Shown here in pieces: positions 5,680-11,711 of a stretch of DNA of 11,711 nucleotides. The translations under genes and the position numbers were made by a program. The stretch is taken from contig CALYRV010000058.1 in NCBI GenBank assembly GCA_945483525.1, forward strand, positions 1 to 11,711, given 5' to 3'. Positions within the stretch are counted from its first letter, which is position 1, and the number at the start of each line of letters is the position of its first letter. The DNA comes from an uncultured Verrucomicrobiota bacterium. Its GTDB lineage: Bacteria > Verrucomicrobiota > Kiritimatiellia > RFP12 > UBA1067. The notes under the pieces were generated by a model that worked only from the letters and a program-made list of their open reading frames with translations, did no database searches and was not told the origin of the DNA.

Positions 5680-6107
5680 TCCTTAGACGCCTGCTTCGGC
5701 TTCTTGTCGGAACGGACGTCATCTTCAGTGTTGAACTGCCCGTCCGGACCAGCGGAAACGATGACGTAGTTCCTGCCCTTCTTCTCAAGACGGCAATCCG
5801 TCCCCCACGGATCGACCAGCGCATCCTCGCCGCCAGAGAGTATCGACTCGCCCTCGGAATCCTCCTTGACCAGATCCTTAAGATCAGTAATGTTCTTCTG
5901 GTGATTAAGATTATACGTGACGACTGCGTTCTGGATGGTGTCGACCGTACTCTTGGCTGCGGTAATCTTCGCTCCTTCGGATAGCCCTCCGAGATTCATC
6001 ACCGCCACAGTACTAAGGATACCGACAATTGCAACGGCGACCAGAATTTCAATAAGGGTGAAACCAGCACGCATCGCAACCGCAATCTCATTTTCTTCTT
6101 TACGCAT
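5676..6107 (-). CDS. gspG: Type II secretion major pseudopilin GspG
   Basis: GspG is the main subunit of the periplasmic pseudopilus that drives secretion of folded proteins through the outer-membrane secretin. The 143-residue protein has a 15-residue leader ending MRAG, cleaved before FTLIEILVAVAIVGILSTVAVMNL, with Glu20 as mature Glu5. The C-terminal part has the GspG hallmarks DALVDPWGTDCRL (95-107), containing the DPWG motif, and VIVSAGPDGQFNTEDDV (114-130), the loop that binds calcium in GspG proteins. The ATG at 6107 is backed by a strong AAAGGAGT ribosome binding site. An internal ATG at 6074 would give only an MRAG leader and has no such site. The gene is first in the G-H-I-J-K block and its stop overlaps gspH by four bases. 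The strong ribosome site fits the high expression needed for the shaft subunit. Confidence 0.93.
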   Translation of the reverse strand: MRKEENEIAVAMRAGFTLIEILVAVAIVGILSTVAVMNLGGLSEGAKITAAKSTVDTIQNAVVTYNLNHQKNITDLKDLVKEDSEGESILSGGEDALVDPWGTDCRLEKKGRNYVIVSAGPDGQFNTEDDVRSDKKPKQASKE

Positions 6108-6110
6108 TTT

Positions 6111-6118
6111 ACTCCTTT
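6111..6118 (-). promoter_or_regulatory. Strong ribosome binding site of gspG
   Basis: The minus strand reads AAAGGAGT, then AAA and the ATG at 6107. This is the best Shine-Dalgarno match in the window and fixes the longer gspG leader as the likely start. Confidence 0.85.
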
Positions 6119-6155
6119 CAATAAACCAATGTCAGCTCGTCGAAACTCGCTAAAC

Positions 6156-7082
6156 TCACGAATCGGATTTCCTACTAGATATTATATCAAAAATCTGCGT
6201 GAAAACCGCAGCAAAGAACACCATGATACAGCCAGCGGACTGCGCCGCCGTCATTCTATCACCCAGAACCACATAACCAGACAGCGCGGCAAAGACGGAC
6301 TCCATCGAAAGAATGACTCCGGCGACCGCTGGCGACGTGCGGGACTGTCCGAAATTCTGAAGCGTATAGGCGATACCGGACGAGAACACGCCGAGATAGA
6401 AAACGGGAAGTGCTGAGCGCAGGGTGCAGAGTGCAGAGAGGGACAGACGGGAGGATTCGGAGTGCAGGAAGAGGAACGGGACGGACAGGAATGCGGCGGT
6501 GAGGAGCTGAACCGCGGACATCACCAGTACGTCGCAGCGTTTGGCGTAATGATCCACCACCAGCATCTGCACAGCGAAGAGGAACGCGCACAGGATGGTC
6601 CAGAGCTCTCCCCGTCCGACCGTCATCCGCTCGTCCGTCATGCAGATGAGATACGTGCCGGCGATAGCAGCCGCCACCCCCACCCAGATATGCCATCCCG
6701 GCAGCTTGCGGTAAAGCACCAGGCACAGCACAGGGATGACGAACATGTAGTTCGTCGTGAGGAAACCGGAAATCCCTGGGGTGGTGTAGCCGATTCCTAT
6801 CTGCTGTGCGGCCATTGCGGCGAAGAGCGGGACACCGCAGAGGAAACCGGCGAGAAGCGAGCCGGAAGCGCGGAACCCGGAACGCGGAGAGGTGCCGCGA
6901 TTACGGCTAGTGAGATTGCGGAAGAAGATGCAGAGAAAGAGGAAGAGTCCACCGAGAATATTGCGAAAGCAGGTGACTGCGAACGGACCCAGAGCCTCTC
7001 CTCCGACCTTCTGGGCGAGAAAAGCCGTTCCCCAGATGAAAGTGGTCAACAGTAGAATCAGCGCACCCATAAGAGAAGCCAT
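6156..7082 (-). CDS. EamA/DMT-family 10-helix membrane exporter
   Basis: The 308-residue inner-membrane protein consists of two EamA repeats of five helices each. The first begins ALILLLTTFIWGTAFLAQKVGG, carrying the typical TFIWGTAF helix and a proline in GPFAVTCFRNILGGLFLF. The repeat ends with GVAAAIAGTYLICM. The second opens GELWTILCAFLFAVQMLVVD and ends with the family's SPAVAGVILSMESVFAALSGYVVLGDRMT segment. DMT transporters export amino acids, metabolites or drugs; the substrate cannot be read from sequence. The position after amino acid importers makes amino acid handling plausible (inference). Two inter-helix loops carry heptamer-derived inserts, near residues 64-74 and 216-225. The ATG at 7082 is chosen. 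A TTG one codon upstream and an ATG at 7070 are alternatives, and none has a clear ribosome binding site. A 6-base-stem inverted repeat (ACTGAC/GTCAGT, 7088-7103) lies across the junction with the upstream permease stop. Confidence 0.88.
   Translation of the reverse strand: MASLMGALILLLTTFIWGTAFLAQKVGGEALGPFAVTCFRNILGGLFLFLCIFFRNLTSRNRGTSPRSGFRASGSLLAGFLCGVPLFAAMAAQQIGIGYTTPGISGFLTTNYMFVIPVLCLVLYRKLPGWHIWVGVAAAIAGTYLICMTDERMTVGRGELWTILCAFLFAVQMLVVDHYAKRCDVLVMSAVQLLTAAFLSVPFLFLHSESSRLSLSALCTLRSALPVFYLGVFSSGIAYTLQNFGQSRTSPAVAGVILSMESVFAALSGYVVLGDRMTAAQSAGCIMVFFAAVFTQIFDIISSRKSDS
6410..6437. repeat. Heptamer tandem array, GTGCAGA family (4 units), inside the EamA gene
   Basis: The plus-strand units are GTGCTGA, GCGCAGG, GTGCAGA and GTGCAGA. 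This is the same family as 4373-4407 in opposite orientation. It encodes SALCTLRSAL in the loop before the helix PVFYLGVFSSGIAY, so the exporter carries a repeat-derived loop insert. Confidence 0.8.
6863..6891. repeat. Heptamer tandem array, CGGAACC family (about 4 units), inside the EamA gene
   Basis: The plus-strand units are CGGAAGCG (8 bases), CGGAACC, CGGAACG and CGGAGAG. It encodes a Ser/Gly/Arg-rich stretch (TSPRSGFRASG) between the second and third membrane helices of the exporter. It is more degenerate than the other arrays, so the family assignment is less certain. Confidence 0.65.
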
Positions 7083-7098
7083 CAAACACTGACAATGG

Positions 7099-7749
7099 TC
7101 AGTTGTAGTAACTGTAACGCTTCTCCAGACGTTCCATCGTAAAAGCGACGATATAGTTGAAGATATAGTAGAAGACGCCGGCGGCGATGAGCGGAGTCAT
7201 TGTGGTGTTAGCGGACGAAAGCTGCTTGGCAATGGTGAACATCTCCGTTACCGCGATGGTGAACGCAAGCGACGTATCCTTGACGAGCGTTATCACCTCA
7301 TTGCCGACCGCGGGAATGATGCGTTTGACCACCTGTGGAAGGATAATCTTGAAGAAAGTGTGACCACGAGAGAAACCGAGCGCCGAAGCCGCCTCGTACT
7401 GTCCGACATCGATGGACTGGATGCCTCCGCGGTAGATTTCACCGAAATACGCCGCATAGTTAAGCCCGAAGGCAAGGACTGTTGCAAGAATACGCGGGTA
7501 GGTCGCAAGCGGGAGCCCGAACAGGATGTATGGCGCAAAATAAACGAAGATAATCTGCAGCATCAACGGCGTGCCGCGGACAACCGAGATGAAGAGGCAG
7601 AAAAAACTACTGATCAGCGAATTCTTTGACATCCGCCCGAGAGCGACGACGAAACCGAGGGGCAGTGCAATTAGCAGTGTGAACACAAAAATCTCCACGG
7701 AGACCACCAGGCCCCCGAGGAGATCAGATATCATCGCCCAGATATTCAC
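7099..7749 (-). CDS. Polar amino acid ABC transporter permease (second system)
   Basis: This 216-residue inner-membrane subunit belongs to the HisM/GlnP family. The N-terminal helix region is followed by SVVRGTPLMLQIIFVYF (55-71), the RGTP motif typical of amino acid permeases. The cytoplasmic EAA loop, EAASALGFSRGHTFFKIILPQ (119-139), docks onto the ATPase, and AVGNEVITLVKDTSLAFTIA follows it. Five membrane helices are expected. The GTG start at 7749 overlaps the stop of the binding-protein gene by four bases. There is no ATPase gene after it, so it probably uses the ATPase encoded just upstream (8516-9370). The substrate is a polar amino acid of unknown identity. Confidence 0.92.
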   Translation of the reverse strand: MNIWAMISDLLGGLVVSVEIFVFTLLIALPLGFVVALGRMSKNSLISSFFCLFISVVRGTPLMLQIIFVYFAPYILFGLPLATYPRILATVLAFGLNYAAYFGEIYRGGIQSIDVGQYEAASALGFSRGHTFFKIILPQVVKRIIPAVGNEVITLVKDTSLAFTIAVTEMFTIAKQLSSANTTMTPLIAAGVFYYIFNYIVAFTMERLEKRYSYYN

Positions 7750-8519
7750 TTCAATATCAGCGCCGAGGGTTCGATGCCGTACTGGACGGCGATCTTCGCG
7801 GCGGTGCCATCTGCGAAGAGCTTCTTGAGCTCAGCCTCGACCTGGTTCTTGAGCTCTTCATTCCCCTTCTTGAATCCGATACCGTAGGTCTCGGTCATAA
7901 CGATATCATCGAGATAGCGGAACCGGCCCGGAAGATCAGACATCTTCTTCTTAGCAACACCAACATCCATCGCAACCGCCTCGACGCCTCCGGCGTTGAG
8001 TTCATTTACCGCCTGGTTGTAGTTAGGCATCACCACGAGTTCCTTAAAGGTGGCTCCGAGCGCAGCCTTCTCACCGTCCTTCTGAAGCGCCTTCTGGACC
8101 GGAGTGTCGGTCTGGACGCCGACGATCTTACCGGAAAGATCCGCAAGCTTCTTAATTGGGGAATCAATCTTCACGAGCACGACCTGGGAGTTGTCGACAT
8201 ATGGAGCCGACCAAGTGTAACCATCTTCACGCCCCTGCATGGTGAAGCCGTTCCAGATGCAGTCGATTGATCCGGAATTGAGCTCCATATCCTTGGAATC
8301 CCAGTTGATCGGATTGGCGACAAACTTCCACCCCTTCTTCACGCAGACAGCACGGGCGAGATCAAGGTCGAAACCCTTGTATTCGGAGCCGTCCTTGAAT
8401 CCGTAGGGAGGAAAATCAGCATCGAAACCGACAATGAACTTTCCATCGGTAAGCGTAGAACGCTGGGAACAACCACAAAGCGCCGCCGTGGCGGCGAAAA
8501 CCATCAGAAGCCGTTTCAT
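7746..8519 (-). CDS. Amino acid ABC transporter substrate-binding lipoprotein (second system)
   Basis: The 257-residue periplasmic binding protein has a signal peptide ending in the lipobox LCGC, with Cys17 as the lipidated residue. The mature part follows the family-3 binding-protein pattern. It opens [17 protein letters not shown], continues with [10 protein letters not shown] and then [23 protein letters not shown] (71-93). [12 protein letters not shown] (96-107) places Arg97 where the ligand carboxylate is usually held. [13 protein letters not shown] (133-145) and AMDVGVA (183-189) supply the second-lobe contacts, with Asp185 probably at the amino-group position. The ligand cannot be named. 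The start overlaps the ATPase stop by four bases, and the stop overlaps the permease start. A GC-rich inverted repeat (8481-8496) lies in the signal-peptide codons and could fold in the mRNA shortly after the start. Confidence 0.92.
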   Translation of the reverse strand: MKRLLMVFAATAALCGCSQRSTLTDGKFIVGFDADFPPYGFKDGSEYKGFDLDLARAVCVKKGWKFVANPINWDSKDMELNSGSIDCIWNGFTMQGREDGYTWSAPYVDNSQVVLVKIDSPIKKLADLSGKIVGVQTDTPVQKALQKDGEKAALGATFKELVVMPNYNQAVNELNAGGVEAVAMDVGVAKKKMSDLPGRFRYLDDIVMTETYGIGFKKGNEELKNQVEAELKKLFADGTAAKIAVQYGIEPSALILK

Positions 8520-9370
8520 TTGTTATTCTCCTTGATTTTACTGGCAATCTTCTCAATCTCCTCAACAGTGATGCGCTTATCAGCCGCAGCATCAACGATC
8601 ATCTGGGCGAGATCGTCCGAGACAGACTGTTCACCCTTGACTTTGCCCAGAAACTCGCCTAGACGTCCGTCATGCTTCTGATCAAAGATCTCATGCGGCG
8701 TACCTTCGGCCGCGATCCGCCCGCCCTCAAGGAAGAGGACGCGCGTGGCAACATCACGCGCGAAACGCATTTCATGAGTGACGACGACCATCGTCATGCC
8801 CTTCTTCGCGAGATCCTTCATGACATCCAGCACCTCACCGACCATCTCAGGATCAAGCGCGGAAGTCGGCTCATCGAAAAGCATGACCTTCGGCTCCATG
8901 GCGAGGGAACGAACAATCGCGACACGCTGCTTCTGTCCGCCGGAAAGCTGCTGAGGATAAGCCTTAGCCTTCCCTTCAAGTCCGACCATCTTGAGCAGTT
9001 CCATCGCCTTCTTCTCTGCTCCCGCGGCGGAAACGCCGCGGACGAGCTTCGGCGCGAGAGTGATGTTGTCGATGATCGTCAGATGGGGGAAAAGATTGAA
9101 GTGTTGGAACACCATCCCCATCTCACTACGTACCAAATTCTTAGTCTGGTCATCGGCCTTCACGATGTCGATACCGTCAAAGAAGATTGAACCGTCGGTC
9201 GGCTGTTCCAGCAGATTCATGCACCTGAGGAACGTCGACTTGCCGCCTCCAGAAGGACCAATCATTACGACGACCTCGCCTTTGCTGATCGTCGTGGAGA
9301 GTCCCTTCAGCACCTCCAGGTCCCCGAAACTCTTCTTCAGTCCGTCAATTTTCAGTAATGTCTCAGCCAT
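8516..9370 (-). CDS. Polar amino acid ABC transporter ATP-binding protein with C-terminal extension
   Basis: This GlnQ/HisP-type ATPase powers amino acid import from the cytoplasmic face. From the ATG at 9370 it has 284 residues. It shows Walker [10 protein letters not shown] (38-46), the Q-loop in [13 protein letters not shown] (86-98), signature LSGGQKQR (142-149), Walker [14 protein letters not shown] (162-174) and the switch His199 in VVVTHEM. The reading frame is open 26 codons further upstream, but that extension is unlike the family and overlaps the permease gene. Relatives usually end near 240-250 residues. Here about 36 extra residues (249-284) form a predicted helical tail with [14 protein letters not shown], resembling a degenerate TerB/EF-hand-like segment. 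It lies after the first permease gene and overlaps the second binding-protein gene by four bases. It is the only ATPase in the cluster. Confidence 0.95.
   Translation of the reverse strand: MAETLLKIDGLKKSFGDLEVLKGLSTTISKGEVVVMIGPSGGGKSTFLRCMNLLEQPTDGSIFFDGIDIVKADDQTKNLVRSEMGMVFQHFNLFPHLTIIDNITLAPKLVRGVSAAGAEKKAMELLKMVGLEGKAKAYPQQLSGGQKQRVAIVRSLAMEPKVMLFDEPTSALDPEMVGEVLDVMKDLAKKGMTMVVVTHEMRFARDVATRVLFLEGGRIAAEGTPHEIFDQKHDGRLGEFLGKVKGEQSVSDDLAQMIVDAAADKRITVEEIEKIASKIKENNK
9022..9041. other. Strong inverted repeat inside the ATPase gene
   Basis: CCGCGGCG and CGCCGCGG form perfect 8-base arms around a 4-base loop (GAAA on the plus strand, TTTC on the coding strand). It encodes part of the [10 protein letters not shown] stretch between the Q-loop and the signature motif. 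There is no T-run after it on the coding strand, so it is not an intrinsic terminator. A stable mRNA hairpin is possible but no role is shown. Confidence 0.5.
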
Positions 9371-9419
9371 ATTCAAATTTTTCTGATAACCAACTGCACC
9401 GCAGCCTAACTTCGCGCGA

Positions 9420-10130
9420 TCACGAATCATTATGCACCGGATCGGCACCGGTGTTCCTCAGATAACGTTCAAGCTTGCCCAACAACCAGGTGAAAGTCAC
9501 GACCAACACCAGGTAGATCGCCGCAACCGTGAGATACGGCAGGTAAACCGAGTATGTCTGGGAGCGGATGATGTCTCCGCCCTTGGCAAGATCGATGAGT
9601 GCGATGTAGCCGACGATCGAGGTATCTTTCATCAGCACGATGAATTCGTTACCGAGCGCCGGCAGCACGTTTCGCACCGCCTGCGGGATGACGATCTTAA
9701 CCATCGTCCTCCAGTAAGAGAGGCCGAGCGCACGCCCAGCCTCCATCTGGCCGGAATCAATAGACATAATTCCCGCCCTCAGGATCTCGGCCTGATAGGC
9801 GCCGGAATTGAGACCGAAGGCGATGATCGCAATCAGCACCTTCGAATCGACACTCCGCAAGATGATATAGTAAGTGATAAGGAGTTGAACCACCATCGGG
9901 GTTCCCCGAATCACCGTAAGGTATACCTTCGAGATCGAGCTGGCGACGGGGAAGAGCCCGTACTTGTCATGAGACGAACGGATCACCGCCACCAGGAACC
10001 CGATGAAAAGCCCGACGACAATCGAGCACAAAGCGACCTCAAGCGTTACCCCGAGACCTCCCAGGAGATATTCATACCTCGCGTTCTTTACGAAACACAG
10101 GTAGAAATCGTCATATAGGGACTGCAACAT
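9420..10130 (-). CDS. Polar amino acid ABC transporter permease (first system)
   Basis: The 236-residue inner-membrane subunit of a polar amino acid importer is in the HisM/GlnP/ArtQ family. [30 protein letters not shown] (21-50) forms the first long hydrophobic region. [19 protein letters not shown] (73-91) carries the RGTP motif, and [21 protein letters not shown] (130-150) is the EAA loop that contacts the ATPase. [24 protein letters not shown] follows, as in relatives. The ATG at 10130 has no clear Shine-Dalgarno sequence. The gene lies 46 bases after the first binding-protein gene and 49 bases before the ATPase gene. Those two gaps hold no convincing promoter or terminator, only weak 4-base-stem inverted repeats in the first. 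Confidence 0.93.
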   Translation of the reverse strand: MLQSLYDDFYLCFVKNARYEYLLGGLGVTLEVALCSIVVGLFIGFLVAVIRSSHDKYGLFPVASSISKVYLTVIRGTPMVVQLLITYYIILRSVDSKVLIAIIAFGLNSGAYQAEILRAGIMSIDSGQMEAGRALGLSYWRTMVKIVIPQAVRNVLPALGNEFIVLMKDTSIVGYIALIDLAKGGDIIRSQTYSVYLPYLTVAAIYLVLVVTFTWLLGKLERYLRNTGADPVHNDS

Positions 10131-10176
10131 TTAAACACTAACGGCTTGCAACTGAAATCAGCTTCTCAGCTCACAC

Positions 10177-10911
10177 TCACTTGTCCTTGAGCGAGTCGGA
10201 CTCCTTCGTGTACATCTCAATCCACTTGTCCAAGCGCCCATCAGCCTTACACTCAGTAATGACGGCATTGATAGTCGCCAGCAGCTCGGGCTGCCCCTTC
10301 TTGATTGCCACCGCGTACTCTTCGGACGTGATGAAATCGGAAATCGCGAGATCGGGTTCGCCCTTCACGCAGTTCTTGGCGGGATCAATGTCAGCGATAA
10401 CAAAATCGCACCGCCCGCTCTTGAGCGAAGCGCACGCCTCCGCAGGCGAATTGCAGCGTTCAGGCTCCTGCTTGAGCTCCTCGAGGACGAAGTTCTCAGA
10501 TGTGGTTCCAGCCTGGACTCCGATCCTCTTACCCTTAAGCTGAGACTTATCGGTGTAGGGATTAGACTTCTTGTAGATCACGACAATGCCCGTCTTGACA
10601 TACGGAATCGAGAAGTCAACGTTGTGCTTGCGGTCTTCAGTGATGGTGATGCCAGCGGCCGCGAGATCCGCCTTGCCGGAGACCACGGCGGGAATCACGG
10701 AATCAAAAGCAATCGTCTCCGACTGGAAGGGACGGCCAAGCTTGTCAGCGACCGCCTTGCAGATCTCGACATCAATACCGACTATCTCCTGTCCGCGCAG
10801 GAATTCATAGGGCGGGAACGTCGCCTCCGTGATCATCTTAAGCGTATTATCCTGCTTCGCGCATCCCGCGAGAAGCAACGCGCCCATCAATCCCAACATC
10901 AACTTTTTCAT
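10177..10911 (-). CDS. Amino acid ABC transporter substrate-binding lipoprotein (first system)
   Basis: This 244-residue family-3 periplasmic binding protein is anchored as a lipoprotein. The signal peptide ends in LAGC with Cys17 lipidated. The fold signatures are MITEATFPPYEFL (26-38), VGIDVEICKAVADKLG (44-59), SGKADLAAAGITITEDRKHNVDFSIPY (78-104, with Arg94 as the likely carboxylate ligand), RIGVQAGTTSENFV (129-142) and DFVIADIDPA (169-178, with Asp175 as the likely amino-group ligand). This pattern is shared by glutamine-, arginine- and lysine-type binders; I cannot choose among them. It differs clearly from the second binding protein in the cluster, so the two probably recognise different ligands. 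AGGAAG lies just upstream of the ATG at 10911 and supports the start. Confidence 0.94.
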   Translation of the reverse strand: MKKLMLGLMGALLLAGCAKQDNTLKMITEATFPPYEFLRGQEIVGIDVEICKAVADKLGRPFQSETIAFDSVIPAVVSGKADLAAAGITITEDRKHNVDFSIPYVKTGIVVIYKKSNPYTDKSQLKGKRIGVQAGTTSENFVLEELKQEPERCNSPAEACASLKSGRCDFVIADIDPAKNCVKGEPDLAISDFITSEEYAVAIKKGQPELLATINAVITECKADGRLDKWIEMYTKESDSLKDK

Positions 10912-10913
10912 TT

Positions 10914-10919
10914 CTTCCT
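10914..10919 (-). promoter_or_regulatory. Ribosome binding site of the first binding-protein gene
   Basis: AGGAAG lies 2 bases before the ATG at 10911 on the minus strand, with a second AAAGGAT further upstream. Both lie in the 34-base gap after the antiporter gene. No promoter is evident in that short gap, so co-transcription with the antiporter gene is likely. Confidence 0.6.
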
Positions 10920-10945
10920 AATCCTTTCTATTATCTTTTGATTTT

Positions 10946-11711
10946 TCACTTAATAAGTTTGCGGAGGAAGTTCTCGAGAAGCGCCGACTCCTCCATGGTG
11001 ATGACGCCGTCCGCCCGCGCGGCGGCAAGAGCCTTCTGGAACTCCTCCTGCCCTTCGATGCTCTTGAGCAGCTGCTGGAGCCGTGCGGCCTCATCCATGT
11101 CAATCTTGCCGTCGGAGAGGATTTCCTTCGCCATGCTGTTCAACGCCGTTGCAAGCGCGGTGTTGCCGACGGACTGCGAGAACTTGCGGAAGATCAGCGG
11201 CACCATGTCGTCCGAAATCGCGCCACGCAGGAAGAGACGCATGAAGAACAGTGTAACCAGCATAAGAACTATCGCGAGAGGCAACGCGCTCCAGACCGAC
11301 CCCACGAACGGCGTGAAGGCATAAGCAACGAACGAGACCGCCGCCACGACAAGCACATAGGGAAGCTGCGTGTTCACGTGTATGACGTGGTTGCACTGAG
11401 CGCCGGCGGAAGCCATGATCGTCGTGTCGGAGATCGGCGAGCAGTGATCGCCGCAAACCGCACCAGCCATGCAGGCGGAAACGGCGACGATGGTCATCGA
11501 GCTATTCGGAATCGCCGCAAGGACGATCGGAATCAGAATGCCGAACGTACCCCAGCTCGTTCCAGTTGAGAACGCGAGGATAATCGCAATCACGAAGATG
11601 ATCGCCGGCAGGAAGTTCTGAAGGCCCGCGGCAGGTCCGTTGATGATGTCGGAGATGAAGATCTTCGCGCCGAGCGAATCGGTCATCGTCTTCAGCGTCC
11701 ACGCGCAGCAG
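10946..11711 (-). CDS. NhaC-family Na+/H+ antiporter, C-terminal part, with helical tail
   Basis: The gene enters from the right edge; about 254 C-terminal residues are visible, beginning CCAWTLKTMTDSLGAKIF. The segment AWTL...LG, then IILAFSTGTSWGTFGILIPI, then MAGAVCGDHCSPISDTTIMASAGAQCNH and HVNTQLPYVLVV, is the diagnostic core of NhaC-type antiporters, with the GDHCSPISDTT motif thought to line the ion path. These inner-membrane proteins exchange Na+ for H+; some relatives (MleN) couple this to organic acids. After the last hydrophobic helices, the final 65 or so residues (10949-11143) leave the membrane. They carry two DGxIxxxE motifs, SDGKIDMDE and ADGVITMEE, each followed by a leucine-rich helix, which suggests a small TerB-like or degenerate EF-hand-like cytoplasmic domain. 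That tail is not usual for the family. An internal ATG at 11686 is not the true start. Confidence 0.9.
   Translation of the reverse strand, partial: CCAWTLKTMTDSLGAKIFISDIINGPAAGLQNFLPAIIFVIAIILAFSTGTSWGTFGILIPIVLAAIPNSSMTIVAVSACMAGAVCGDHCSPISDTTIMASAGAQCNHVIHVNTQLPYVLVVAAVSFVAYAFTPFVGSVWSALPLAIVLMLVTLFFMRLFLRGAISDDMVPLIFRKFSQSVGNTALATALNSMAKEILSDGKIDMDEAARLQQLLKSIEGQEEFQKALAAARADGVITMEESALLENFLRKLIK

Noticed and set aside
109..6437. Cyanobacterial origin, suggested by STRR-like heptamers
   Set aside because: The heptamers resemble those repeats, but the G-H-I-J-K pseudopilin operon and the rest of the gene content do not suit a cyanobacterium.
6462..7055. Plus-strand open frame opposite the EamA gene, and a similar one at 9432-10118 opposite the permease
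   Set aside because: The products are Glu/Arg/His-rich sequence typical of antisense reading of membrane-protein genes; no family motif is visible.
7088..7103. Inverted repeat ACTGAC/GTCAGT at the permease/EamA junction as a terminator
   Set aside because: The stem is six bases of mixed composition with no following T-run on the coding strand, so it is too weak to call.
9371..9448. Longer ATPase frame starting at 9448
   Set aside because: The extra 26 residues are unlike GlnQ-type N-termini and overlap the permease gene. [15 protein letters not shown] at 9370 is the normal start.

Overview
All supported genes in this window lie on the minus strand and are packed end to end. The largest gap between genes is 52 bases, so there is no gene-free stretch over 300 bases. 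The window looks like chromosomal DNA of a Gram-negative bacterium: it encodes type II secretion pseudopilins and two lipoprotein solute-binding proteins. The leader style (RRA or MKKA followed by FTLIE/FTLLE) and the gene mix would suit a Verrucomicrobiota/Kiritimatiellota/Lentisphaerota-type organism. That placement is an inference from style and is not proven here.

Reading in the direction of transcription (high to low coordinates), the right half (11711-7099) is a transport cluster. It starts with the 3' part of an NhaC-type Na+/H+ antiporter. Next come a complete polar amino acid ABC importer (binding lipoprotein, permease, ATPase) and a second binding lipoprotein plus permease, which overlap the ATPase gene in ATGA/GTGA style and have no ATPase of their own. 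An EamA/DMT-type 10-helix exporter follows (7082-6156).

The left half begins with a five-gene pseudopilin block in the order G-H-I-J-K (6107-2314), probably the periplasmic pseudopilus of a type II secretion system. No secretin, ATPase, platform protein, L/M protein or prepilin peptidase is in the window. Then come folD (2261-1383, one-carbon metabolism), a GT-B glycosyltransferase overlapping folD by 4 bases (1386-139), and the first 34 codons of an S4-domain RNA-modification protein running off the left edge.

The most unusual feature is a set of short tandem arrays, mostly period 7, scattered through positions 109-6891 and not seen in the transport half. They belong to about four sequence families (GGGGAAT-, CAGGTGG/CAGTTGG-, GTGCAGA- and CGGAACC-like) and occur in both orientations. 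Some fill gene junctions (glycosyltransferase/S4, folD/gspK, gspI/gspJ). Others sit inside genes and are translated as low-complexity inserts: at least three places in the glycosyltransferase and two in the EamA exporter. One insert in the glycosyltransferase is joined to a perfect 15-base palindrome, resembling palindromic elements inserted into genes in frame. A perfect four-copy heptamer array near the 3' end of the glycosyltransferase gene is placed so that losing one unit would open a reading frame straight into the next gene, while gaining one unit would give an immediate stop.

A second unusual point is that the shared ABC ATPase and the NhaC antiporter both end in extra helical tails carrying a D-x-x-I-x-x-x-E pattern, reminiscent of TerB-like or degenerate EF-hand segments.
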